Source of the DNA: Myxococcales bacterium | GTDB taxonomy: Bacteria; Myxococcota_A; Polyangia; Nannocystales; Nannocystaceae | Direction of reading: 5' to 3' | DNA: 64,000 nt | Assembly (NCBI GenBank): GCA_020633335.1 | Contig: JACKDU010000004.1 | Span: forward strand, 310,001 to 374,000 | Shown here: positions 1-8,194 of the stretch, one piece after another | How positions within the stretch are numbered: position 1 is the stretch's first letter | Layout: each line of letters begins with the position of its first letter | Notes under the pieces: model-generated | Told to the model about the DNA's origin: nothing | Databases searched by the model: none | Seen by the model: only the letters and a program-made list of their open reading frames with translations | Translations under genes and position numbers: made by a program

Positions 1-1395
1 GTCTCGGGCCCGGTCGTCGAGGTCGTCTTCGCCGGTGAGGGGCGGGTTCAGCTCCCGCCCCTCGGCTCGCTCATGACGACGATGATCCGCGGGGCCGCGC
101 GCGCCGAGCCCCTCCTCATGGAGGTCCGCCGCCACGCGGACCACGACCGCGTGCAGGCGATCGCCTTCGGCGACACCCGCGGCCTGGTGGTCGGCGAGGC
201 GGTCGAGTGGAGCGGCGAGCCCCCGCAGGTGCCGGTCGGCGAGGGCGTCCGCGGCCGGATCATCGACATGCTCGGCCGCCCCCTCGACGGCGGCCCGGCG
301 ATCGAGGGGCCGACCCGACCGATCGCCCGGCCCTCGTCGCCGCTGGTCGAGCGCCGCCCGCCGCGGGAGATCTTTGAGACAGGTCTGAAGATCCTCGACC
401 TCCTCGCGCCCCTCCCCCGCGGCGGCAACACCGGCCTCTTCGGCGGCGCCGGGGTCGGCAAGACCGTCCTGATGATGGAGCTGATGCACAACACCGTCCA
501 TCAGCACCACGGCGTCTCGGTCTTCGCCGGGATCGGCGAGCGCTCCCGCGAGGGCCGCGAGCTCTGGCTCGAGATGGAGGAGACCGGGGTCCTCCGCGAC
601 GTCGTCCTGGTCTTCGGGCAGATGGGCGAGACCCCCGGGATCCGCTTCCGCACCGGCCTCGCCGCCCTCACGGTCGCCGAGCACTTCCGCGACGACGCGT
701 CCCAGGACGTCCTCCTCTTCATGGACAACGTCTTCCGCTTCGTCCAGGCCGGCAACGAGGTCAGCGGCATGCTCGGGCGCTCGCCCTCGCGGGTCGGCTA
801 CCAGCCGACGCTGGCGGCCGAGATCGCCGAGCTCGAGGAGCGGATCGCGTCGACCGGCAAGGCGGCGATCACCAGCGTCCAGGCGGTCTACGTCCCGGCC
901 GACGACATCACCGATCCGGCGGTCGCCGAGCTCTTCAACCACCTCGACTCCTTCCTCGTCCTCTCGCGCGAGGCCGCGAGCGAGGGGCTCTACCCGGCGG
1001 TCGATCCCCTCCGCTCGACCTCGACGCTCCTGGTCCCCGAGGTCGTCGGTCGCCGCCACGCCGAGATCGCCGCCCGCGTCCGCCGGACCCTGGCGAAGTA
1101 CGAGGAGCTCCGCGACATCATCGCCCTCATGGGCATGGACGAGCTCGCGGCCGACGACCGCCGGGCGGTGATCCGGGCCCGCCGCCTCCGCCGCTTCCTC
1201 ACCCAGCCCTTCGCGGTCACCCGCTCCTTCACCGGCCAGGCGGGCGCCTTCGTCCCCCTCGCCGACACCCTCGCCGGCTGCGAGGCGATCCTCGAGGGGC
1301 GCTGCGACGATCTCCCGGAGCACGCGTTCTACATGGGCTCGACGCTGGAGCAGCTCCTCCGGGCCCACGAGGCCCGGGCCCAGGAGGAGCGCTAG
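1..1395 (+). CDS. atpD: N-type ATPase subunit beta (5' end cut by window edge)
   Basis: Catalytic beta subunit of an F-type rotary ATPase of the N-ATPase class. The reading frame is open from base 1 and already reads VSGPVVEVVF, the conserved N-terminal beta barrel, so only about a dozen residues are missing; the ATG at 73 is internal. The Walker A motif GGAGVGKT lies near visible residue 150, followed by the catalytic-Glu motif GERSREG and the FRFVQAG and GYQPTL blocks. It heads an operon in the order D-C-Q-R-B-E-F-A-G, which is the diagnostic order of N-ATPases and differs from the housekeeping atpBEFHAGDC order. The stop codon TAG shares its G with the GTG start of the next gene. The family assignment is secure from the motifs, and the N-ATPase assignment from the operon. 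Confidence 0.96.
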   Translation, partial: VSGPVVEVVFAGEGRVQLPPLGSLMTTMIRGAARAEPLLMEVRRHADHDRVQAIAFGDTRGLVVGEAVEWSGEPPQVPVGEGVRGRIIDMLGRPLDGGPAIEGPTRPIARPSSPLVERRPPREIFETGLKILDLLAPLPRGGNTGLFGGAGVGKTVLMMELMHNTVHQHHGVSVFAGIGERSREGRELWLEMEETGVLRDVVLVFGQMGETPGIRFRTGLAALTVAEHFRDDASQDVLLFMDNVFRFVQAGNEVSGMLGRSPSRVGYQPTLAAEIAELEERIASTGKAAITSVQAVYVPADDITDPAVAELFNHLDSFLVLSREAASEGLYPAVDPLRSTSTLLVPEVVGRRHAEIAARVRRTLAKYEELRDIIALMGMDELAADDRRAVIRARRLRRFLTQPFAVTRSFTGQAGAFVPLADTLAGCEAILEGRCDDLPEHAFYMGSTLEQLLRAHEARAQEER

Positions 1396-1814
1396 TGCGG
1401 ACGATGGCCCTCCACCTCTCGACGCCCGCCCGCGAGATCGTCCTCCCGCGGGTGACCAGCCTGCGCTTTGAGACATGGGACGGCCACCGCGGGGTGCTCC
1501 CCGGCCACACCCCGGCGATCGCCCTGGTCCACGAGGGGCCGCTCTTGATCAGCGCCCTGGGCGAGGGCGATGAGGGGGAGGACGAGCGCTTCCTCGCATG
1601 CGAGGAGGGGCTGGCGACGATCGCCCCCGACGCCGTCCACATCGCCACCCGGTGGGCGACCGAGGCGCCGACCCTCGAGGCGCTCGAGGCGATCGTCGCC
1701 CGCCGATCGAGCTTCCGCCGGGCGGTCGAGGAGGAGGCAAGGGCCCTCGAGAAGCGCCACGAGACCGCGATCCAGCGGGCGCTCGCCAGCCTGAAGAGGG
1801 ATCCCTTCGGATGA
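1395..1814 (+). CDS. atpC: N-type ATPase subunit epsilon
   Basis: Epsilon subunit (139 aa) of the F1 central stalk, which couples and may regulate ATP hydrolysis. The N-terminal half has the epsilon beta-sandwich pattern LHLSTPAREIVL...VTSLRFET...GHRGVLPGHTPAI, with the conserved G-H-x-G-x-L-P-G-H. The C-terminal half is helical and charged (ALEAIVARRSSFRRAVEEEARALEKRHE). The start is GTG at 1395, overlapping the atpD stop by one base. An ATG seven bases in frame later (MALHL, codon 4) is an alternative. It ends in ATGA overlap with atpQ, which argues for translational coupling. No frame damage is seen. Confidence 0.93.
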   Translation: MRTMALHLSTPAREIVLPRVTSLRFETWDGHRGVLPGHTPAIALVHEGPLLISALGEGDEGEDERFLACEEGLATIAPDAVHIATRWATEAPTLEALEAIVARRSSFRRAVEEEARALEKRHETAIQRALASLKRDPFG

Positions 1815-2178
1815 GCGAGCGCCCCGACGACCCCGCGAGCGCGGAGGCCTCGAGCGCCCGCCTCGCCCGAAAGATCGCCCGCCATCGCGCCCGCCGCGAG
1901 CGCGCGCGTCGGCGGCCGGTCGGCAACCTCTGGCGTCAGGTCGCCCGGGTCGGGACCCTCGGCTGGATGGTCGTCCTGCCGATCGCCGCCGGCGCGGTCC
2001 TCGGCCACCTCCTCGATCGCCGCCTGGACTCCGGGATCACCTGGGCGCTCGCGTTTATCATGCTCGGGGTGGCGGTCGCCGGCTATTCGCTCTGGCGGAT
2101 GATCGGCGAGGATGAGGCGGACCTCGAGGCCGACGCCGAGGAGCTGCGCGCGGCCGAGCACGACGAGGGAGAGCGCCG

Positions 2179-2182
<4 letters not shown>
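1811..2182 (+). CDS. atpQ: N-ATPase accessory membrane protein AtpQ (AtpI-like)
   Basis: A 123-aa small membrane protein of the AtpI/ATPase_gene1 type, which occupies the Q position of N-ATPase operons. A very basic N-terminus (RLARKIARHRARRERARRR) precedes two predicted membrane helices, around residues 48-68 (TLGWMVVLPIAAGAVLGHLL) and 76-95 (WALAFIMLGVAVAGYSLW), with an acidic tail. AtpI-type proteins are thought to assist c-ring assembly or ion supply; here that is family inference. The start ATG at 1811 lies in the ATGA overlap with atpC, and the end overlaps atpR by four bases. A longer in-frame extension upstream lies inside atpC and is not used. Confidence 0.85.
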
Positions 2183-2543
<361 letters not shown>

Positions 2544-2547
<4 letters not shown>

Positions 2548-3272
2548 ACCCGATCTTCACCGTCGAGCTCTTCGGCCTCGTCTTCGCCGACACGATCTTC
2601 GTCTCGCTCGGCCTCACCGGCCTCCTCGCGCTCCTCTTCGTCGTCAGCGCCCGCCGCCTCCGGACCCACGACCTCAGCCTCTGGCAGGCGGCGCTCGAGA
2701 CCCTGAGCGGCTGGATCGAGGGGACCGTCGGCGACCTCATCGACGAGGACCCGACCCCCTACGTGCCGCTCATCGGCACGCTGATCATCTTCGTCGCGGT
2801 CTCCAACCTCCTCTCGCTGATCCCGGTGATCCGGCCGCCGACCGCCGACCTCTCGACCACCGTCGCCCTCGCGCTGGTCGTCTTCGGCGCGGTCCCCTAC
2901 TTCGGGATCCGCCGCCACGGCCTCGTCGGCTACCTCAAGACCTACATCCGGCCGCACCCGCTCCTCCTCCCCTTCAACCTGATCGGCGAGCTCACCCGGA
3001 CGATCTCGCTGGCGATCCGCCTCTTCGGCAACATCATGAGCGGGCAGATGGTCGGCGCGATCCTCCTGGCGATCGCCGGCGCCCTGGTGCCGGTGCCGAT
3101 CATGCTCCTCGGGATCCTCACCGGCCTGGTCCAGGCCTACATCTTCGGCGTCCTCGCGGCGGTCTACATCGCCGCGGCGGTCCAGGTCGACACCCACCGC
3201 GACGGCGCCGCCCCCAGCGAAAAAAACCCCGACCGGCCGCCCGCGCCGGCCCAGGAGAGCCTACCCGCATGA
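2544..3272 (+). CDS. atpB: N-type ATPase subunit a
   Basis: Subunit a (242 aa) of the membrane Fo sector, which forms the ion half-channels against the c ring. It is strongly hydrophobic with five or so helices. It carries the family signature NLIGELTRTISLAIRLFGNI, containing the essential Arg (AIRLFGN) that drives release of the ion from the c-subunit carboxylate. The C-terminal helix VQAYIFGVLAAVYIAAAVQ is typical. The start ATG at 2544 overlaps the atpR stop (ATGA); an upstream in-frame ATG at 2472 would run inside atpR. It overlaps atpE by four bases. Confidence 0.95.
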
Positions 3273-3523
3273 GTGAGACAGCCATCCTCTCCGCGATCTC
3301 GATCATCGTCGCCGGCTTCACGGTGACCGCCGGCACCATCGCCCCGGCGATGGCCGAGGGCAAGGCGGTGGTCGCCGCCCTCGAGGCGATCGCCCGCCAG
3401 CCCGAGGCCGCGTCGACCACCAGCCGCACGCTCTTCGTCGGCATCGCGATGGTCGAGTCGACCGCGATCTACTGCCTGGTGGTCGCCCTGATCCTGCTCT
3501 TCGCCAACCCGCTGATCCCCTAG
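3269..3523 (+). CDS. atpE: N-type ATPase subunit c with two-carboxylate ion site
   Basis: The c subunit (84 aa), a hairpin of two membrane helices joined by the RQPEA loop (residues 43-47). Aligned without gaps to the Ilyobacter tartaricus Na+ c subunit through the loop, Glu30 stands at the Gln32 position and Glu63 at Glu65. Ser64, Thr65 and Tyr68 match Ser66, Thr67 and Tyr70 (motif MVESTAIY). Two facing carboxylates are known from some Na+ rotors, and N-ATPase c rings can be either Na+ or H+ selective, so the coupling ion cannot be fixed from sequence. It is coupled to atpB by ATGA and followed after 10 bases by the GTG start of atpF. Confidence 0.95.
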   Translation: MSETAILSAISIIVAGFTVTAGTIAPAMAEGKAVVAALEAIARQPEAASTTSRTLFVGIAMVESTAIYCLVVALILLFANPLIP

Positions 3524-3533
3524 AGGCCGCACC

Positions 3534-4262
3534 GTGGAGCTCGACTCGAAGACCGTCACCTTCGAGGTGATCAACTTCATCGCGCTGATGCTGATCCTCG
3601 GGCGCTTCCTCTTCCGCCCGGTCCGCGAGGTGATGACCCGGCGGCGCGCCGAGATCGAGAAGGCGCGCCGCGACGTCGAGGCCGCCCGCGACGAGACCCG
3701 GGGCGCGCGCGAGACCTACGAGGGCAAGCGACGCGAGCTCGAGGAGCGGGCCGACGCCGAGCTCGCGGCCGCCCGCGCCCGTGGCGAGGCGGCCGCTCAG
3801 GCGATCGTCGACGGCGCGCGGGCCGACGCCCAGCGCCTCCTGAGCGCCGCCGAGGCCGAGGTCGAGGCCGCCGAGCGCCGCGCCCTCGAGGGCCTGCGCC
3901 CGCGGATCGCCCGCCTCGCCGCCGACGCGACCGCCCAGCTCCTCCGCGACGCCGACGGCCGCGCGCTCACCCAGACCTTCGCCGAGCGGGCGGCCAGCGA
4001 GCTCCGCGCGAGCCTCCCCGAGGGCGGCGGGCCGATCGCGGTCAAGGCGTGGATCAGCGGCGACGCCGACGAGGCGGCGATCGTCGCCATCCTCCGGCGC
4101 GCCCTCGGGCCGCGGGCGACGATCGAGGCCCTGCGCGATCCCGCGCTGATCGCCGGCGTCCGCCTCGTCGCCGCCGGCGTCGAGATCGACGCGAGCGCCT
4201 CCGGCACCCTCGACCGCTGGCTCGCCGCCCACGCCGAGGCGAGCGGGGTGCAGGCCGCATGA
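3534..4262 (+). CDS. atpF: N-type ATPase subunit b with delta-like C-terminus
   Basis: Peripheral-stalk subunit b (242 aa). It has one membrane helix at the N-terminus (VINFIALMLILGRFLF, residues 11-26), then a long charged coiled coil to about residue 130. After that comes a globular segment ending DPALIAGVRLVAAGVEIDAS, which resembles the C-terminal motif of the delta/OSCP subunit (IGGVRLRIGDxVIDxS). The operon has no separate delta gene (atpH), so the elongated b probably carries its function; this is inference from sequence likeness. It starts with GTG at 3534, 10 bases after atpE, and overlaps atpA by four bases. Confidence 0.92.
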   Translation: MELDSKTVTFEVINFIALMLILGRFLFRPVREVMTRRRAEIEKARRDVEAARDETRGARETYEGKRRELEERADAELAAARARGEAAAQAIVDGARADAQRLLSAAEAEVEAAERRALEGLRPRIARLAADATAQLLRDADGRALTQTFAERAASELRASLPEGGGPIAVKAWISGDADEAAIVAILRRALGPRATIEALRDPALIAGVRLVAAGVEIDASASGTLDRWLAAHAEASGVQAA

Positions 4263-5815
4263 GCCGAGGCTCGGTCGAGGAGCGCTTCGCGGAGGAGGCC
4301 GACGCGCTCCTCGGGCGCCTCGCCGACGGCCTCCCCGCGCTCCGGGTGCGGCCGGAGCTCGCCCGCGTCGGCCGGATCGTCGAGGTCGCCGACGGGGTCG
4401 CGACCGCGGTCGGCCTCGACCAGCCGATCGCCGGCGAGCTCCTCGACGTCGCCGGGATCCCGGCGCGGGCCGAGGTGGTCAGCCGCGAGTCCGTGCTCCT
4501 GGTCCTCCTCGGCGAGGGCGAGGTCCTGGCCGGCGCGGTCGTCCGCCGCCACGAGCGGATCCTCGACGTCCCCTCCGGCCCCGATCTCCTCGGCCGGGTC
4601 GTCGACGCGCTCGGGCGCCCCCTCGACGGCCGCGGGGCCCTCCGCGTCCGCCGGCGGATCCCGGTCGATCGCCCGCCGATCCCGCTCGCCGACCGCGAGC
4701 CGGTGACCCGACCGCTGCGCACCGGGACCTTCGTGATCGACACGATGATCCCGGTCGGCCGCGGCCAGCGGCAGCTCCTGATCGGCGACCGCTCGACCGG
4801 CAAGAGCGAGCTCGGGATCGACATCCTGGCGGCGCTCGAGCCCGAGATCGTCGGGATCTACGTCGCTATCGGCCGCCGCGGGGCAGAGGTCGCCGCCGCC
4901 CTCGACGAGCTCCGCCGCCGCGACTTCTTCAGCCGCGGCCTCGCGGTCGTCGCCGAGGCCGACGCGCCGATCGGCCTGGTCCACCTCGCGCCCTACACCG
5001 CGGCCGCCCTCGCCGAGGACCTCATGCTCGCCGGTCGCGACGTCGTCGTCGTCTTCGACGACCTCACCTCGCACGCCCACGCCCACCGCACGCTCGCGCT
5101 CCTCCTCGGCCGCCCGGTCGGCCGCGAGGCCTACCCGGTCGACGTCTTCTACGCCCACGCGCGCCTCCTCGAGCGGGCGACCCAGCTCGGCGAGCGCCGC
5201 GGCGGCGGCTCCTTCACCGCGCTGCCGGTGATCGAGACCCAGGCCGGCGACCTCGCGGCCTACATCCCGACCAACCTCGTGTCGATCACCGACGGCCAGA
5301 TCCGGATGGACGCTGGCCTGGTCGCCGAGGGCCACCTGCCGGCGGTCGACGTCGGCCTCAGCGTCTCGCGGGTCGGCGGCAAGGCGCAGCCGAAGGTCGT
5401 CCGCCGCCTCGCCGGCCGGATCAAGAACGAGTACGCCCAGTTCCTCGAGCTCGAGACCTTCACCCGCTTCGGCGCCCAGCTCGAGAGCTCCGCCCGCCGG
5501 GTGATCGCCTGGGGTCAGCGGACCCGAGCGCTCCTCCGCCAGGAGCACGGCGAGGTGCTCGGCTGGAGCGACTCGGTGCTCCGCCTCCTCCTCCTCGAGC
5601 ACGACGAGATCACGGCGATCCCGCTCGACGCCCTGCCGGCGCTCCTCGCCGAGGCCCGCCGGGTCTGCGCCGAGGCCCAGGGCGATCTCCTGCGGAGCCT
5701 CGACGCCGGCCGCTCCCTCGACGACGACGACCTCGACGGCCTCCGCCGCGCGCTCGCGCCGATCGTCGAGGCGGCGATCGTCCGCGACCCTGCCCCTGGG
5801 GCGGAGGATCCGTGA
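4259..5815 (+). CDS. atpA: N-type ATPase subunit alpha
   Basis: Alpha subunit (518 aa) forming the non-catalytic nucleotide sites of F1. The order is: N-terminal beta barrel (GRIVEVADGVATAVGLD), a nucleotide-binding domain with P-loop GDRSTGKS (the usual form is GDRQTGKT), VVVVFDDLTSHAHAHR as the Walker B region, then PVIETQAGDLAAYIPTNLVSITDGQI and the SVSRVGGKAQ motif, followed by the helical C-terminus. The start ATG at 4259 overlaps the atpF stop. It ends by overlap with the GTG of atpG at 5812. Confidence 0.96.
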   Translation: MSRGSVEERFAEEADALLGRLADGLPALRVRPELARVGRIVEVADGVATAVGLDQPIAGELLDVAGIPARAEVVSRESVLLVLLGEGEVLAGAVVRRHERILDVPSGPDLLGRVVDALGRPLDGRGALRVRRRIPVDRPPIPLADREPVTRPLRTGTFVIDTMIPVGRGQRQLLIGDRSTGKSELGIDILAALEPEIVGIYVAIGRRGAEVAAALDELRRRDFFSRGLAVVAEADAPIGLVHLAPYTAAALAEDLMLAGRDVVVVFDDLTSHAHAHRTLALLLGRPVGREAYPVDVFYAHARLLERATQLGERRGGGSFTALPVIETQAGDLAAYIPTNLVSITDGQIRMDAGLVAEGHLPAVDVGLSVSRVGGKAQPKVVRRLAGRIKNEYAQFLELETFTRFGAQLESSARRVIAWGQRTRALLRQEHGEVLGWSDSVLRLLLLEHDEITAIPLDALPALLAEARRVCAEAQGDLLRSLDAGRSLDDDDLDGLRRALAPIVEAAIVRDPAPGAEDP

Positions 5816-6684
5816 GCTCGATCCGCCACCTCGAGGGCCGCCTCCGGGCGTGGCGCGGCTTCCACGACATCGCCCACGCCGCCCGCACGCTGGCGGCCGC
5901 CCAGAGCCTCCGCTGGGCCGGACGGGTCACCCAGAGCGCGCACCACCTCGCGTGGTGCGAGGCCCTCCAGCAGGCCTGGCAGGTGCCGGCGAGCGACGCC
6001 CCGCGGGCGGCGGTGGTCATCGCCATCGGCACCGACCTCGGCCTCTGCGGCCGCCTCAATCGCCTGGTCGCGGAGGCGCTCGACGACCGCCTCCGGCGCG
6101 CGCCCGCGGCCCTCACCCTCAGCGTCGGCGCCCGCCTCCGGGCCGAGTTCGGCGAGCGCCCCGGGCTCGGGCCCGCCTTCGCCGCGCCGACCTCCTTCGC
6201 GGCCGTCGAGGGGCTCGCCGGCCGCCTCGAGCGGCTCCTGCGGCAGGTCACGCCCGCGCCCGCGCTCGACCTCTCGCTGATCCTCGCGAGCCACACCCTC
6301 GCCAGCGGCACGCCGGTGATCGCGACCTGGACCGACGCCCCGCGTGGCCTCGACGGGGCGTCGACGATCCGCGCGGGCATGCGCGCGGACGCGCTCCCCC
6401 TCACCCCGTCTGAGCGCGCCGAGCGACCGGCGGCGGCCCTCCTCCTCCACGCCCGCCTGGTCCACGCCCTCTGCGTCGCCGCCGCGAGCGAGGCGTCAGC
6501 GCGCCTCCAGACCATGAGCCGCGCGCTCGAGACCAGCGAGCGCAGGATCGCCGAGCAGGAGCGCCACCTCCGCAAGCTCCACCAGGAGGCGACCACCCAG
6601 GAGATGCTCGAGGTCCTCGGCGGCCGGAGGAGCGCCCGCGCGGCTTGGCGGCGGGCGAGGCCTGGGCGAAGCTCGCACCCGTGA
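5812..6684 (+). CDS. atpG: N-type ATPase subunit gamma
   Basis: Gamma subunit (290 aa), the rotating shaft of F1. Helical N- and C-termini (RLRAWRGFHDIAHAARTLAAA; EASARLQTMSRALETSERRIAEQERHL) flank a Rossmann-like core (AVVIAIGTDLGLCGRLN, the equivalent of the SDRGLCGxxN block). Sequence drift from housekeeping gamma subunits is normal for N-ATPases. Start is GTG at 5812 overlapping atpA (GTGA). It overlaps the following DUF502 gene by four bases in the same way. Confidence 0.9.
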   Translation: MSSIRHLEGRLRAWRGFHDIAHAARTLAAAQSLRWAGRVTQSAHHLAWCEALQQAWQVPASDAPRAAVVIAIGTDLGLCGRLNRLVAEALDDRLRRAPAALTLSVGARLRAEFGERPGLGPAFAAPTSFAAVEGLAGRLERLLRQVTPAPALDLSLILASHTLASGTPVIATWTDAPRGLDGASTIRAGMRADALPLTPSERAERPAAALLLHARLVHALCVAAASEASARLQTMSRALETSERRIAEQERHLRKLHQEATTQEMLEVLGGRRSARAAWRRARPGRSSHP

Positions 6685-7280
6685 GCGCGACCAAGAGGCT
6701 CCAGCGACACCTCCGGCGGACCTTCCTCACCGGGATCTTCGCGGCGATCCCACTGGCGGTGACGGTCGCGGTGATCGCCTACGTCGAGAAGGCGAGCCGC
6801 GAGCCGGTGGCCGCGCTCCTCGGGATCAACATCCCCTTCATCGGCATCGGCGTCGCCCTCGTGTTGATCTACCTGATCGGCCTCATCGTCTCGTCGATCG
6901 TCGGCAAGCTCCTCCTCGCCTGGCTCGATCGCCTCCTCCTCCGGGTGCCGGTGCTCCGCGAGCTCTACAAGGCGTGGAAGGAGATCTCGCTGACCCCCGG
7001 CGGGCGCGAGGGGATCTACGGCCGGGTGGTCCTGGTCCCCGACGGCGATCAGATGATCCTCGGCTTCACCAGCGGCGACGCGATCGACGGCGACGCCGAG
7101 CGGATCTGCGTCTACATCCCCGACACCCCGAACCCGATGGCTGGCCACCTCGCGCTGATCGAGCGGAGCCTCTGCATCGACCTCGGGATCCCGGCGGAGG
7201 AGGCCTTCAAGATGATCCTCTCGGGCGGCAACTACGTGCCGCCGGCGATCGGCAAGGCGCTCGGCGGCGAGCTCTCCTAG
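6681..7280 (+). CDS. DUF502 family membrane protein coupled to the N-ATPase operon
   Basis: A 199-aa protein of the DUF502 family. Two membrane helices lie near residues 14-35 (FLTGIFAAIPLAVTVAVIAYV) and 50-72 (FIGIGVALVLIYLIGLIVSSI), followed by the family core VPVLRELYKAWKEI, YGRVVLVP, LGFTSGD, VYIPDTPNPMAGHL and the C-terminal EEAFKMILSGG. The function of the family is unknown. The GTG at 6681 overlaps the atpG stop (GTGA), so it is translated with the ATPase operon. That suggests a membrane role linked to it, though operon hitchhiking is possible. A hairpin follows at 7283. Confidence 0.9.
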   Translation: MSATKRLQRHLRRTFLTGIFAAIPLAVTVAVIAYVEKASREPVAALLGINIPFIGIGVALVLIYLIGLIVSSIVGKLLLAWLDRLLLRVPVLRELYKAWKEISLTPGGREGIYGRVVLVPDGDQMILGFTSGDAIDGDAERICVYIPDTPNPMAGHLALIERSLCIDLGIPAEEAFKMILSGGNYVPPAIGKALGGELS

Positions 7281-7282
7281 CC

Positions 7283-7312
7283 AAAGAACATGTCCCTTAG
7301 GACATATCTTTT
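7283..7312. terminator. Hairpin between convergent genes
   Basis: An imperfect inverted repeat, AAAGAACATGTCC / GGACATATCTTT, with a CTTA loop lies exactly where the DUF502 gene (+) and the following minus-strand gene meet. Its run of T on the plus strand and of A on the left serve both directions, so it reads as a bidirectional intrinsic terminator. The last codons of the minus-strand gene lie inside it. Confidence 0.7.
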
Positions 7313-8088
7313 CGGACCGACCGGCGCCGCGAGAGCCCGGTGATCCCGAGCGGGACCGCGATCCCGAGGAGGATGAAGATCCCGGGGACCAGGTAGTAGG
7401 GCCGGAAGAGGCCGACCAGGAAGTCGCGGATGGTCGGCAGCACGTAGCGCTCGCTCAGCCACGCCCCGGCCTCGGCCGCGCCCACCGTCCCGTCGGCGGC
7501 GGCCTCGGCCGCGAGGGCCGCGAGGATCCCGTCGACCGCGTCGGTCGCCCCGCCGACGAGCTCGCGCTGGAGGGCCTCGGCGCCCCAGCGGCCGACGACG
7601 CCGGCCGCGTCCGCGGAGACGCCAGGGTCGAGCTGCGACGCGACCGCCTCGCGGATCTTCTGATCCCGGAGCGCGACGACCTGGGTGTTGGCGCCGTCCC
7701 AGAGCCCCCGGATCGCGGCGACCGGGATCCGATCGCTCCCCTCCTCGGCGACCACGAGGATCATCCCGCTGGCGATCGCCCCGCAGGAGCGCTCGATCAC
7801 CTGGCTCTCGTCGAGGAGCCCGAGGGTCGCCCGCTCGGCGCCGTAGGCGAAGCCGGCGGCGCCCGAGGTCGGGACCAGGAGCACCATCCAGATCGCCAGG
7901 GTGAGGCGCCGCGGCCAGGCGCTCCCCGACGCGACCCCGAGCCAGCCGCGGGCGCGAGAGCTCCGCCAGGCGATCACGACGGCGACGAAGGCGAGGAAGG
8001 TGACGCCGATCCCCCAGGCGATCGGCGTCAGGAGGGCCACGCCCGAGTGCTCGAGGAGCGCCCCCAGTCCCGCCGTCACCTCAGACAT
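7297..8088 (-). CDS. Membrane protein of unknown function
   Basis: A 263-aa protein that I do not recognise. Three hydrophobic stretches are visible: residues about 15-40 (VALLTPIAWGIGVTFLAFVAVVIAW), about 63-85 (LTLAIWMVLLVPTSGAAGFAYG) and about 228-250 (YYLVPGIFILLGIAVPLGITGL). Between the second and third is a soluble Ala-rich region with alternating charges. The C-terminus RRRSVRKDMS runs into the terminator hairpin. It faces the N-ATPase operon convergently and no partner gene is obvious. Confidence 0.75.
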   Translation of the reverse strand: MSEVTAGLGALLEHSGVALLTPIAWGIGVTFLAFVAVVIAWRSSRARGWLGVASGSAWPRRLTLAIWMVLLVPTSGAAGFAYGAERATLGLLDESQVIERSCGAIASGMILVVAEEGSDRIPVAAIRGLWDGANTQVVALRDQKIREAVASQLDPGVSADAAGVVGRWGAEALQRELVGGATDAVDGILAALAAEAAADGTVGAAEAGAWLSERYVLPTIRDFLVGLFRPYYLVPGIFILLGIAVPLGITGLSRRRSVRKDMS

Positions 8089-8194
8089 CGAGACCCAGGG
8101 TACCCACGCCGAGGCGCCGCGGTCGACCCTCGGCGGCCGCGAGACGGGCGCGCGCTCGCGGACGCGCTCGCGCGCGCTCGCGGGCGCGTCCGCG

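Noticed and set aside
376..1480. TTTGAGACA words with rare codons in the ATPase genes
   Set aside because: Only three occurrences were seen, all explained by Phe-Glu-Thr codons or the transposase gene; no pattern beyond chance could be shown.
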